The position numbers and the translations under genes are program-made. Of a DNA stretch of 32,485 bases, positions 7,013-14,650 are shown in pieces. The stretch spans positions 1-32,485 of the forward strand of contig JASHRW010000399.1 in NCBI GenBank assembly GCA_030037065.1, read 5' to 3'. Position 1 is the first letter of the stretch. The number at the start of each line of letters is the position of its first letter. The notes under the pieces are model-generated. The model searched no databases. It saw only the letters and a program-made list of their open reading frames with translations, and was not told the origin of the DNA. This DNA is from Xanthobacteraceae bacterium. GTDB taxonomy: Bacteria > Pseudomonadota > Alphaproteobacteria > Rhizobiales > Xanthobacteraceae.

Positions 7013-7441
7013 ATGGCAAATTTTTCTCCAATCTCGGCGGCAATTGGCGGTGCATTGATCGGGCTCTCCGCGGTGCTGCTTATGCTGTTCAACGGCCGCA
7101 TCGCTGGCGTCACCGGGATCATGGATGGGATTTTCAACCCGCGCGCCGATGGTCGCTTGTGGCGCGCCGCCTTCGTCGCCGGTCTCATCGCAGCGCCGCT
7201 GGCGGCAGCTTTTCTCGGCTATCCGGTGGCGATGCCGCCGATGCCGGGCAGCACAATCGTCATTGCGGTTGCCGGGCTCCTGGTCGGCTTCGGTACCCGG
7301 CTCAGCAACGGTTGCACATCCGGGCACGGCATCTGCGGCATCGCCCGGCTGTCGCCGCGCTCTATCACGGCGACGATGGTATTCATGGCCGCGGCCATCG
7401 TCGTCGTCGCGCTGACGCATCACGTTTTCGGAGGTTTTTAA
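7013..7441 (+). CDS. YeeE/YedE family sulfur-compound transporter, first half
   Basis: A 142-residue membrane protein with four hydrophobic segments. The family hallmark [18 protein letters not shown] is present; its Cys is the residue that in characterised YeeE (TsuA) relays thiosulfate through the membrane by S-H contacts. It should therefore take part in import of thiosulfate or another reduced sulfur species. In many proteobacteria one long YeeE is replaced by two short proteins, and the next gene supplies the second half. GGAGG sits 6 nt upstream of the ATG within the tandem-repeat leader. Three bases separate it from the partner gene. Confidence 0.88.
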   Translation: MANFSPISAAIGGALIGLSAVLLMLFNGRIAGVTGIMDGIFNPRADGRLWRAAFVAGLIAAPLAAAFLGYPVAMPPMPGSTIVIAVAGLLVGFGTRLSNGCTSGHGICGIARLSPRSITATMVFMAAAIVVVALTHHVFGGF

Positions 7442-7444
7442 GCT

Positions 7445-7915
7445 ATGCCCGCGCTCGCCAGTCTCCTCTGCGGCTTCATCTTCGGCTTGGGTCTCGTCAT
7501 CTCGCAGATGGTCTCGCCTACAAAAGTTCTCGGCTTTCTTGATTTCTTCGGCATCCCGAGCGGCGCCTGGGATCCAAGCCTTGCGGTGGTGATGGCGGCC
7601 GGGCTTGCCGTCACCGGCATCGGCTATGCCTTGGTACGGCCGCGCATGCCGATCTTCGCGCCGCAGAACCAATGGCCGACGCTGACGGCGATCGACGGGC
7701 CGCTGTTGGGTGGAGCGTTGCTGTTCGGTATCGGCTGGGGCCTGGTCGGACTTTGTCCCGGCCCGGCCATTACGAACCTTGCCACGCTGTCGCCCGGCGT
7801 CTTCGTTTTCGTCATTGCCATGGCGATCGGCATGGCCGGCTACGATCTTTGGCCGGCCCGCGCCGCGGTCTACGCCGGACACAAGCTCAGCGGCGCAACC
7901 GCGGCGGACGGCTGA
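7445..7915 (+). CDS. YeeE/YedE family protein, second half (DUF6691-like)
   Basis: A 156-residue membrane protein with four hydrophobic segments, starting 3 nt after the previous stop. It has the second-half hallmarks: FGLGLVISQMVSPTKVLGFLDFFG near the N-terminus and GIGWGLVGLCPGPA around residues 96-109, whose Cys matches the second transport cysteine of full-length YeeE. It should pair with the upstream protein to form one transporter. No rhodanese, sulfur dioxygenase or ArsR-type regulator gene is adjacent, unlike in many similar loci, so the physiological substrate stays open. Confidence 0.87.
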   Translation: MPALASLLCGFIFGLGLVISQMVSPTKVLGFLDFFGIPSGAWDPSLAVVMAAGLAVTGIGYALVRPRMPIFAPQNQWPTLTAIDGPLLGGALLFGIGWGLVGLCPGPAITNLATLSPGVFVFVIAMAIGMAGYDLWPARAAVYAGHKLSGATAADG

Positions 7916-7999
7916 AGTATGACGTGTTCCACATAGTCGGTTGCGTTGGACCGATTGCCGAGATCCGGAAACCTGCGGCACCTGATGCGGCAGAAGATG

Positions 8000-8629
8000 T
8001 TAGCGGCGGTTGTCCTGCGCCATTTGCAGCCACGGCTGCTCCGCCGCAACGCGCTGCTCCCAGCTCGCGATCTCTTGCCGGTATTTGAGCGTGAGCCCGA
8101 TATCGTCGAGGCCTTCCAGAAGCCGCATGCGGTCGGCAGCGGCGATGTCGAAAGCAATATCGGCGCCGCCCGGCCCGCTGATCCGTTGCGTCTTTAGATC
8201 GACCGTGAACGGCGCCGCGCCGTCGACGGCGACGACCCGCGCGGCAAAAGCGTCCGCTGCGCCGGGCACAAGAACGATCGGCAGTACGCCGTTCTGCAGG
8301 CAGTTCTCGCGATAGATGTCGGCGAAGCTCTTGGCGACGATGACGCGGATGTTGTTCGCCGTCATGCTCCAGACCGCCGATTCGCGCGAGGAGCCGGCGC
8401 CGAAATTGTTGCCGGTCACCAAAATTCCGGCGTTGCGGAATTGCGGTTTGTTGAGGACGAAATCCGGATTCTCGCTGCCGTCCTCGCGCCGGCGGGCGCG
8501 ATGGAACAGCATCGGCTTATAGTCCTCCTTGAGGCTCCGCGAATGCAGGATCGGGGCGATCTGGTCGGTGTTGATGTCGTCCTTGAGCATCGGCACCGCG
8601 ATTGCGGTATGCGAGGTGAACGGCTGCAT
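8000..8629 (-). CDS. leuD: 3-isopropylmalate dehydratase small-subunit-like protein (LeuD family, divergent)
   Basis: A 209-residue swivel-domain subunit that should pair with the LeuC-like protein encoded just upstream. INTDQIAP near the N-terminus, NPDFVLNKPQF, the NFGAGSSRES loop and AKSFADIYREN-QNGVLP follow LeuD. The substrate loop differs from housekeeping LeuD, where I would expect NFGCGSSREHAPWAL: here it is NFGAGSSRESAVWSM. The frame is open further upstream, but the ATG at 8629 overlaps the leuC stop (TGATG) and gives the correct N-terminus (MQPFTSHTAIAVP). It may act on isopropylmalate or on another hydroxy-diacid; no leuB or leuA is nearby. Confidence 0.82.
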   Translation of the reverse strand: MQPFTSHTAIAVPMLKDDINTDQIAPILHSRSLKEDYKPMLFHRARRREDGSENPDFVLNKPQFRNAGILVTGNNFGAGSSRESAVWSMTANNIRVIVAKSFADIYRENCLQNGVLPIVLVPGAADAFAARVVAVDGAAPFTVDLKTQRISGPGGADIAFDIAAADRMRLLEGLDDIGLTLKYRQEIASWEQRVAAEQPWLQMAQDNRR

Positions 8630-10038
8630 CACGCCTCCCCCGCCATCAACCGCCGCACGTCGGCGATGCGTCCGGCAATCGCGCTCGCCGCCGCCGTCGC
8701 CGGCGACGCAAGATGCGTTCGCACCTTCGGTCCCTGGCGATTCTCGAAATTGCGGTTGGTGGTCGACACGCAGCGCTCGCCCGGCGCGCCGCGGTCGCCA
8801 TTGCCGCCGGCGCACATCGAGCAGCCGGATTCGCCCCAGAAAAAGCCGGCATCGCGGAACACGCGATCGAGGCCCGCTTCCTCCGCCGCGCGTTTCACGC
8901 TCGACGAGCCGGGCACGACCATCGCGGTGACGCCCTCGGCAACGCGGCGTCCGTGCACCACCGCAGCGGCCACTTCAAGATCGGGGACTCTGCTGTTGGT
9001 GCATGAGCCGATGAAGACGCGGTTGATGGGTAGCCCCGCCAGCGGCGTTCCCGGCTGCAATCCCATATAGGCGAAGGCGCTCTCGGCGGCGGAGCGCCGG
9101 CCGGGATCGATGACCGCCGGGTCGGGCACGCGGCCGGAAATGCCGACCACCTGGCTCGGATCGGTGCCCCAGGTGATTTGCGGTTCGAGCGCGCTGCAAT
9201 CGAGTGCGACCTCGCGGTCGAATTCCGCCTCGTCATCGCTCGCGAGCGTGCGCCAATAGGCGAGCGCGCGATCCCACAGCGCGCCCTTCGGTGCGTAGGG
9301 CCGGCCATGCAGCCAGGCGAAAGTCGCCTCGTCGGGCGCGATGAAGCCGGAGCGGCCGCCCATTTCGATATTAAGATTGCATAACGTCATGCGTTGCTCG
9401 ATCGGCATGGCGGCGATCGCAGAGCCAGCATATTCGACCGCATAGCCGCGCCCGCCGGCGACGCCGAGTTCGGCAATCAGCCGCAACGCCACGTCCTTGG
9501 CGCTGACATGGGCGGCGAGCCGGCCATCAAGCTGCGCGCGCATGCGCTTTGGCCGCTTGAGCGCCATGGCCTGCGTGGCGAGGATGTGAGTCATCTCGGT
9601 CGTGCCGCAACCGAAAGCGAGCGCGCCGATGCCGCCGACCGTGCTGGCGTGGCTGTCGGGCACCGCGTGTGTTGCTCCCGGCAGCACGAGGCCGACCTCC
9701 GGCGCCACCACATGCGAGATGCCCTGCTCCGGATCATCGATATCGAACAGCCGGATGCCGTTGCGGTGCGAGCCTTCGCGCATCGCCTTGATGAAGGCGG
9801 AACCCGAGGGGTTGGTGTTGTCGTCGCGTCCGGGCCGGGTGGCGACGGTGTGATCCTGCACCGCGAAGGTCAGATCCGGTCGGCGCACGGGCCGCTGTTC
9901 TTTCTCCAATTGCGTAAAGCCGTGATGCGCGTGCAGCTCGTGCAAAACGTGCCGGTCGATATAGAGGAGATCGCGCCCGTCGGCGCGCTGCCCAACCAGA
10001 TGAAAGTCCCAGATTTTATCGAACAAGGTCCGCGGCAT
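8629..10038 (-). CDS. leuC: 3-isopropylmalate dehydratase large-subunit-like protein (LeuC family, divergent)
   Basis: A 469-residue aconitase-superfamily hydro-lyase. The three [4Fe-4S] ligands are visible as Cys346 (GSCTNSR), Cys406 and Cys409 (GCSMC), at almost the same positions as in E. coli LeuC. LLYIDRH, RMTLCNLNIEMG and GERCVSTTNRNFENRQG are standard. Several active-site-proximal motifs deviate: HELHAHHGF instead of the usual HEVTSPQAF, VPDSHAST instead of CGDSHTAT, and CSMCAGGNGD instead of CSMCLAMN-D. It is therefore probably a paralogue with altered substrate, although leucine synthesis cannot be excluded. It is co-transcribed with the LeuD-like gene and divergent from a VOC gene (82-bp gap). 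Confidence 0.85.
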   Translation of the reverse strand: MPRTLFDKIWDFHLVGQRADGRDLLYIDRHVLHELHAHHGFTQLEKEQRPVRRPDLTFAVQDHTVATRPGRDDNTNPSGSAFIKAMREGSHRNGIRLFDIDDPEQGISHVVAPEVGLVLPGATHAVPDSHASTVGGIGALAFGCGTTEMTHILATQAMALKRPKRMRAQLDGRLAAHVSAKDVALRLIAELGVAGGRGYAVEYAGSAIAAMPIEQRMTLCNLNIEMGGRSGFIAPDEATFAWLHGRPYAPKGALWDRALAYWRTLASDDEAEFDREVALDCSALEPQITWGTDPSQVVGISGRVPDPAVIDPGRRSAAESAFAYMGLQPGTPLAGLPINRVFIGSCTNSRVPDLEVAAAVVHGRRVAEGVTAMVVPGSSSVKRAAEEAGLDRVFRDAGFFWGESGCSMCAGGNGDRGAPGERCVSTTNRNFENRQGPKVRTHLASPATAAASAIAGRIADVRRLMAGEA

Positions 10039-10120
10039 ATGGTTATCCTAACCGGGCAACGCCCGCCATCTTGGGCGCGCGTGCGGACCATGGCAAGTCA
10101 TCTACCAATTGGAGGATCCA

Positions 10121-10552
10121 ATGCCGCGCGTTGTCGGTATCGATCATCTCGTTCTTAGCGTCGGCGATTTCGCACGCTCGAAGACGTTCTACAAGAAGCT
10201 CTTGGCCTTTCTCGGCTTCAAGCTCAAACACGAGTACGCCGACATGGCCGGTTGGAGCAACGGCAAGACGCTGTTCTGGATCGCCGCCGCCGACGCGCAG
10301 GGGCGCAAGCGCAAGTACCGCAAAGGCGATATCGGCTTTCACCACTATGCGTTCGAGCTGTCGAGCCGCAACGACGTCGATGCGCTTGGCGCCTTTCTGA
10401 AAAAAAACGACATGACGATCGTCGACCCGCCCGGCGAATATTACGAAAATTATTACGCGGTGTATTTCATCGACCCGGACGGCATGAAACTGGAAGCCAT
10501 GATCTGGGGGCCGCCGGAGAAGAAGTCGCGCAAGCGGAGCAAAAAGTCGTGA
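10121..10552 (+). CDS. VOC (glyoxalase/bleomycin resistance) superfamily protein
   Basis: A 143-residue single vicinal-oxygen-chelate domain pair. IDHLVLSVGDFARSKTFYKKLL is the classic first beta-alpha unit; metal ligands are likely the His of IDHLV, a His of FHHYAFEL and the Glu of KLEAMIW. The second half ends in VYFIDPDGMKLE, as expected. It probably acts as a small metalloenzyme (isomerase, lyase or dioxygenase-like), but the substrate cannot be told. GGAGG at 10111-10115 decides for the ATG at 10121 rather than the in-frame TTG at 10109. The C-terminal tail is very basic (KKSRKRSKKS). Confidence 0.88.
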   Translation: MPRVVGIDHLVLSVGDFARSKTFYKKLLAFLGFKLKHEYADMAGWSNGKTLFWIAAADAQGRKRKYRKGDIGFHHYAFELSSRNDVDALGAFLKKNDMTIVDPPGEYYENYYAVYFIDPDGMKLEAMIWGPPEKKSRKRSKKS

Positions 10553-10601
10553 GCGTGATTGCCGTCAATGACGAAGCGAGCGGTTACTTTATCTGCTCCT
10601 C

Positions 10602-10644
10602 CCCGCGAAAGCGGGCCCCGGCACTGGATTCTCACTTTCGCGGG
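10602..10644. repeat. Palindromic repeat (CCCGCGAAAGCGGG type) between convergent genes
   Basis: CCCGCGAAAG (10602-10611) and CTTTCGCGGG (10635-10644) are perfect inverted arms. The left half on its own forms a tight hairpin, CCCGC-GAAA-GCGGG (10602-10615), with a GNRA loop. The sequence resembles a dispersed palindrome seen between genes in many alphaproteobacteria. It lies between the convergent VOC and diguanylate cyclase genes and could stop transcription from both sides, though it lacks a T-run. Confidence 0.75.
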
Positions 10645-10660
10645 AATGAGCGGGATTGAA

Positions 10661-12337
10661 TCAGGACGCCAGCCTGAACAGCGCCGCCGCGTGTGCCACC
10701 ACCGTATTGCGGCCGTTGCGTTTGGCCGCATAGAGCGCATTGTCGGCGGCTTCGACCAGATCGGACGCGGTGCCGCTCTTGTCGGGGATAAGCGATTCGA
10801 CGCCGATGCTGATGGAGACAAGGCCGCAGGGCGCTTCAGCGTGCGTGATGAGAAGGTCTTCGATCGATTTGCGGGCCTCTTCGGCAAGCGCCGCGGCGCG
10901 CGCCAGATCGAGACCGGGCAAGAGCAGCGCGAATTCCTCGCCGCCGTAGCGGGCGACCAGTACCGCCTCTTCGAGGGTCACGAGCGACAATGTCTCGCCC
11001 ACTGCGCGCAGGCAGGTGTCGCCGGCGACGTGGCCGTAGCGATCGTTGTAGAGCTTGAAATGATCGATATCGATCATCATCAGCGCCAGCGGCTCGCGCC
11101 GGTCGCGCGCGGCCTGCCAGACGCGTTCGAGCTCGCGGTCGAAACCGCGGCGATTGGCGAGTCCGGTCAGCCCATCGAGACTCGCCAGCTCTTCAAGATG
11201 CTGATTGGCGATGCGCAACTCCTCCTCGCGCGCGGCCAGCCTGTCCGCCATGTCGTCGAAGGCGGCGGCGAGCGGCTCGAATTCCGCTGCCCAGTGCTGG
11301 CGGCTTGCACGTGCGTTGAGGTCGCCGCGGCCGAAGCGCGCCACCGTGCGTACCAGGGAGCGGATCGGCCGCACGATAAGCTGCTCGCCGCCGAACCATG
11401 TGACCAGCAGAACAAAGATGCCGATCGCGGCAAGCTGCAGATAGGCGACGCTGATAGCGTGATCGATGCCGTTGTCCACGGCCCTCTGGTCGAGGCCGAC
11501 GGCGAGGCGCGCCTGTGTCCACGGTACGCGCACATAGGCGAAGATGCGGCGCACGCCGTCGAGGCCTGCGCCCGTGACGGTGCCCTGATCGTGGGCGAGT
11601 ATGTCGCGCACGACGGGCAGGCCGGCAAAGCGTTGGCCGATCAAATTCTGCACGTTGGCCGAGGCGGCGACCAGCGTGCCGCCGCCGTCGAACAGCAGCA
11701 CCGAGCTGCCGGGCCGCTCGGCGGCGCTCGTTGCGAGCTGGCCGATCCATTGCAGATTGACCGAAGCCAGGACGATGGCGCTGACGGCCCCATCGCTGCC
11801 GATGGCCGGAAAGGCGGCGTACATGCTCGGCGCCCGGCGGGTGACGTTGATGAAATAGTCGCTCAGCGCGAACTCGCGCTTTTGCAGCGCCCGCAGAAAG
11901 TGACCGTGGTCGGTTATATTCAATCCGATCGCCCGCGGTTCGGTCGAGCAGCGGATTTGGCCATTCGTGCCGGCAATGGACATCGACACGATCCACGGCA
12001 CGTTGGACGCCAGGCTGCTCAGGTATTCGTTGCAGTCGCGCTCTTCGAATGGCATCCGCGCGTAGACGTGCGCCACGATTTGCAGGAGTGCGCGTACCGA
12101 GGAGACGACCTCCTCTTGCGCCTCAGCCCCGCGCCGCGCCAGCTCGATCACATCGGCGTGGGCGCGCGCGGCGTGCTCGATGCGTGCCGTTTCCAGGCCG
12201 TGGACGCGCTCGAACATCAGCGGCGCGATGGCCACAAGCGCAAGCACGATCAGCCGCGCGCGGATGCTCAGGATCGGCTTTCCACGCACCGACTTCTTAA
12301 GCGACTTGTCGTGTGACTTGGCCCGCTTGTCCGGCAT
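10661..12337 (-). CDS. Membrane-bound diguanylate cyclase (Cache-HAMP-GGDEF)
   Basis: A 558-residue inner-membrane sensor. After a basic cytoplasmic start, TM1 spans about 26-42, a periplasmic Cache-type sensor domain about 45-290, TM2 about 297-315, a HAMP linker about 317-370, a short coiled coil to 385 and the GGDEF domain about 386-555. The active site is intact (RYGGEEF, 463-469), as are LDGLTGLANRRGFD and the Mg2+-binding IDIDHFK. It should make cyclic di-GMP from GTP in response to a periplasmic ligand. The inhibitory I-site (RxxD before the GGEEF strand) is absent; the aligned positions read E-E-A-V. A lone cyclase lacking an EAL domain suggests an on-switch not limited by product. 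Confidence 0.93.
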   Translation of the reverse strand: MPDKRAKSHDKSLKKSVRGKPILSIRARLIVLALVAIAPLMFERVHGLETARIEHAARAHADVIELARRGAEAQEEVVSSVRALLQIVAHVYARMPFEERDCNEYLSSLASNVPWIVSMSIAGTNGQIRCSTEPRAIGLNITDHGHFLRALQKREFALSDYFINVTRRAPSMYAAFPAIGSDGAVSAIVLASVNLQWIGQLATSAAERPGSSVLLFDGGGTLVAASANVQNLIGQRFAGLPVVRDILAHDQGTVTGAGLDGVRRIFAYVRVPWTQARLAVGLDQRAVDNGIDHAISVAYLQLAAIGIFVLLVTWFGGEQLIVRPIRSLVRTVARFGRGDLNARASRQHWAAEFEPLAAAFDDMADRLAAREEELRIANQHLEELASLDGLTGLANRRGFDRELERVWQAARDRREPLALMMIDIDHFKLYNDRYGHVAGDTCLRAVGETLSLVTLEEAVLVARYGGEEFALLLPGLDLARAAALAEEARKSIEDLLITHAEAPCGLVSISIGVESLIPDKSGTASDLVEAADNALYAAKRNGRNTVVAHAAALFRLAS

Positions 12338-12450
12338 TGCGCCCTACCCCGTTCCACAGCCTAGCCGACAAGCGTAAAGATGATATTGGCGCGGCCGATA
12401 AAATTCGAAGTTTGCAACCTATCGGTGCAGTCGGTTTGAACGTTGACGCA

Positions 12451-13131
12451 ATGGAAACCATGACCAAACCTTGGGGCCTTGCGGCGGTGCACCAAAACAT
12501 CGAGCGCGCCTGCCGCGATGCTGGCCGCGATCCGGCAACCGTTACGCTGGTGGCGATTTCGAAGACCTTCGGCGCTGACGCGATCGAGCCGGTGATCGCG
12601 GCGGGCCAGCGCGTGTTCGGCGAGAACCGCGTGCAGGAGGCCAAGGCGAAATGGCCGCGTTTACTCGATGGGCATCCCGGAATCGCGCTGCATCTGGTCG
12701 GCTCGCTGCAGTCGAACAAGGCGAAGGACGCCGTGGCCCTGTTCGATGCCGTTCACTCGCTCGATCGCGCCAGCCTCGCCGAGGCGCTTGGCAAAGAGAT
12801 CGCCAAGCAGTCGCGCCGGCCGCTCCTTTTTGTCGAGATCAACACCGGCGCCGAAGCGCAAAAGTCCGGCGTTCTGCCGCAGGACGCCGACGGTTTTCTG
12901 GCGGCGTGCCGCAACCAGTACGGGCTGTCCGTGTCGGGACTGATGTGTATCCCGCCGGCTGACGAAGCGCCGGCGCCGCACTTCGCGCTTACCGCGCAGA
13001 TCGCCAAACGCAATGGGCTGCAATTGCTGTCCATGGGCATGAGCGCGGATTTCGAGGTTGCCATTGCCTTCGGCGCCACCCACGTCCGCGTCGGCACCGC
13101 TATTTTCGGCGCCCGCTCGCAGCCGGGGTAG
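12451..13131 (+). CDS. YggS/PLPBP family pyridoxal-phosphate homeostasis protein
   Basis: A 226-residue protein with the alanine-racemase-like PLP barrel. The PLP-binding Lys is in VAISKTFG; GENRVQEAKAKW, HLVGSLQSNKAKDAV, FVEINTG, SMGMSADFEVAI and GATHVRVGTAIFG are the family landmarks in the right order. Members bind PLP in the cytoplasm and buffer it and amino/keto-acid pools, with no proven catalysis. The frame is open further upstream, but the ATG at 12451 gives the family's normal length; an ATG at 12460 is equally possible. Neither has a strong ribosome-binding site. It is divergent from the diguanylate cyclase (113-bp gap). Confidence 0.92.
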   Translation: METMTKPWGLAAVHQNIERACRDAGRDPATVTLVAISKTFGADAIEPVIAAGQRVFGENRVQEAKAKWPRLLDGHPGIALHLVGSLQSNKAKDAVALFDAVHSLDRASLAEALGKEIAKQSRRPLLFVEINTGAEAQKSGVLPQDADGFLAACRNQYGLSVSGLMCIPPADEAPAPHFALTAQIAKRNGLQLLSMGMSADFEVAIAFGATHVRVGTAIFGARSQPG

Positions 13132-13142
13132 ATTGACGTAGG

Positions 13143-13199
13143 GCGTAGGGGCGGCCCTCGTGGCCGTCCTGAGGGCAGATACAAGGCCTGCTCCTACGC
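13143..13199. repeat. Nested palindromic repeat between convergent genes
   Basis: Outer arms GCGTAGGGGC (13143-13152) and GCTCCTACGC (13190-13199) pair with one mismatch. Just inside, GGGCGGCC and GGCCGTCC (from about 13149 to 13169) form an 8-bp stem with one G-U pair around CTCGT. The motif is like the widespread GTAGGGGCG-type intergenic repeats of several phyla. It sits between the convergent YggS-type and L,D-transpeptidase-type genes. Confidence 0.7.
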
Positions 13200-13208
13200 T
13201 CCTTTGCC

Positions 13209-13763
13209 CTAAAGATGAACTAGGATTCGGGTTTTCGGCGACAGGCGGGTTACCAGAATCTTAAGGTCGCGGCGCGTGAGCGCGATGCAGCCCGCCGTGG
13301 GGCGAAGGCCCGCGCGCGCGATATGAATGAACACGGCACTGCCGCGCCGGGCGATCCGCGGTCGCGTATTGTGGTCGATTTCGACGATCAGATCGTAGAG
13401 GTCGTCGGCCCGGCGCAGCCGGTCGCCTGGTTCATTGGCCGAGCGGCGGAAGGCGCGATTGTAGCGCCGGTCCGCCGGATCCTCGCACCAGGCGTCGGCG
13501 AGACCGATGCGGCGAACCGGCAGCATAGCGCGGGGACGCGGCAGGCGGTCGGCCCGCCACCACAGCCGCACCGGGTGGAATGAGCCGGCCGGCGTGCCAC
13601 CGTCGCCCTCGCGTTTGGCGGCGCGGATGCCGCCCCACCCGAGCGCAACCGGCAAGGTCAGCCCGCCGGCAAACAGCAGCCCCTGTGTCGGCCGGCCCGG
13701 CCGCGGCCGGACGCGGATACGGCGAAGGGAGGTTCGCTTGCGTTCACCGTCGCGGGTCCCCAC
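13209..13763 (-). CDS. L,D-transpeptidase catalytic-domain (YkuD-fold) protein without signal peptide
   Basis: A 184-residue, very arginine-rich protein. GLLFAGGLTLPVALGWGGIRA, KREGDGGTPAG and the C-terminal HIARAGLRPTAGCIALTRRDL match YkuD-fold proteins; the catalytic Cys would be residue 159 and a conserved His residue 147. The canonical SHGC is replaced by TAGC, as in the subgroup of alphaproteobacterial homologues of this length. Role in peptidoglycan cross-linking or lipoprotein attachment is inferred from family only. No Sec signal is seen. The frame is open to 14003, but that would overlap the divergent response regulator; a GTG at 13763 with GGGA upstream gives the best length. TTG starts farther up are possible. 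Confidence 0.75.
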   Translation of the reverse strand: MGTRDGERKRTSLRRIRVRPRPGRPTQGLLFAGGLTLPVALGWGGIRAAKREGDGGTPAGSFHPVRLWWRADRLPRPRAMLPVRRIGLADAWCEDPADRRYNRAFRRSANEPGDRLRRADDLYDLIVEIDHNTRPRIARRGSAVFIHIARAGLRPTAGCIALTRRDLKILVTRLSPKTRILVHL

Positions 13764-13934
13764 CTGAACGTCCCATCCGGCTCGATTTCGCGGGTAACGG
13801 CGTTTTGCAAGTGCCGCTTGCGCTTTTGCCCACCCGTGTTCTACTTCGCGGTCAATGCGCGGCAAAGTCGCGACGGTCCGCAGCCGACGGGATCGCGGCG
13901 GCCGCGGCGCGGGGCGTAGCCTGTTGGGGGTTGA

Positions 13935-14621
13935 ATGCCGAATACGCGGAAGATTCTCATCGTCGAGGACGATTCCGAGCTGCGCGACGCGCTGAGCGAG
14001 CAATTATCGCTGCATGAGGAATTCGAAGCCGTCGCGGTGGAGAACGGCAGCAAGGGCGTGCAGACCGCCAAGGCCGGTCAGATTGATCTCGTCATCATGG
14101 ACGTCGGCTTGCCCGACATCGACGGCCGCGAGGCGGTGCGCATCCTGCGCAAGAACGGCTTCAAGGCGCCGGTCATCATGCTCACCGCCCACGATACCGA
14201 TTCGGATACGATCCTCGGACTCGAATCCGGCGCCAACGATTACGTCACCAAACCGTTCCGCTTCGCCGTGCTGCTGGCGCGCATCCGCGCGCAGTTGCGC
14301 CAGCACGAGGCGAGCGAGGACGCGATCTTTGCCATCGGTCCCTACACCTTCCGGCCAAGCTCGAAGCTTCTGCTCAATCCGAAGGGCAACAAGGTGCGGC
14401 TCACTGAAAAGGAGACCTCGATCCTGCGGTACCTTTACCGCGCCGGGCAGCGGCCGGTATCGCGCGAGACGCTGCTGCAGGAAGTGTGGGGATACAATTC
14501 GGGGGTGACTACCCATACGCTCGAGACTCACATCTATCGCCTGCGCCAGAAGATCGAGAAGGACGCCGCCGCGCCCGCCATCCTGGTCACCGAGGCGGGC
14601 GGCTATAAGCTCGTGCCGTAG
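13935..14621 (+). CDS. OmpR/PhoB-family two-component response regulator
   Basis: A 228-residue regulator. The receiver domain (1-120) has the acidic pocket EDD (11-13), phospho-acceptor Asp56 in IMDVGLPD, Thr84 in MLTAHD and Lys106 in YVTKPF. The winged-helix DNA-binding domain (about 130-228) shows VRLTEKETSILRYLY, the recognition-helix region YNSGVTTHTLETHIYRLRQKI and the AGGYKLVP ending. It should bind direct repeats upstream of target genes when phosphorylated. No histidine kinase gene is adjacent, so it is an orphan here; the downstream cyclic-nucleotide-binding gene is probably in the same operon (29-bp gap). The start is the ATG with a normal receiver N-terminus. Confidence 0.93.
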   Translation: MPNTRKILIVEDDSELRDALSEQLSLHEEFEAVAVENGSKGVQTAKAGQIDLVIMDVGLPDIDGREAVRILRKNGFKAPVIMLTAHDTDSDTILGLESGANDYVTKPFRFAVLLARIRAQLRQHEASEDAIFAIGPYTFRPSSKLLLNPKGNKVRLTEKETSILRYLYRAGQRPVSRETLLQEVWGYNSGVTTHTLETHIYRLRQKIEKDAAAPAILVTEAGGYKLVP

Positions 14622-14650
14622 AAGCGCGGTCCCGCCGCAAAGGCGCTGCA

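Noticed and set aside
6890-7981. Minus-strand open frame of 363 codons across the YeeE pair
   Set aside because: Translation is low-complexity Arg/Asp-rich. The + strand encodes two hydrophobic YeeE/YedE proteins with hallmark cysteines.
10559-12316. Long + strand open frame opposite the diguanylate cyclase
   Set aside because: The minus strand carries an intact Cache-HAMP-GGDEF protein; the + frame is its shadow.
13764-14003. N-terminal extension of the L,D-transpeptidase-fold protein up to 14003
   Set aside because: It would overlap the divergent response regulator by 69 nt, and its composition is unlike the rest. The GTG at 13763 gives the usual length.
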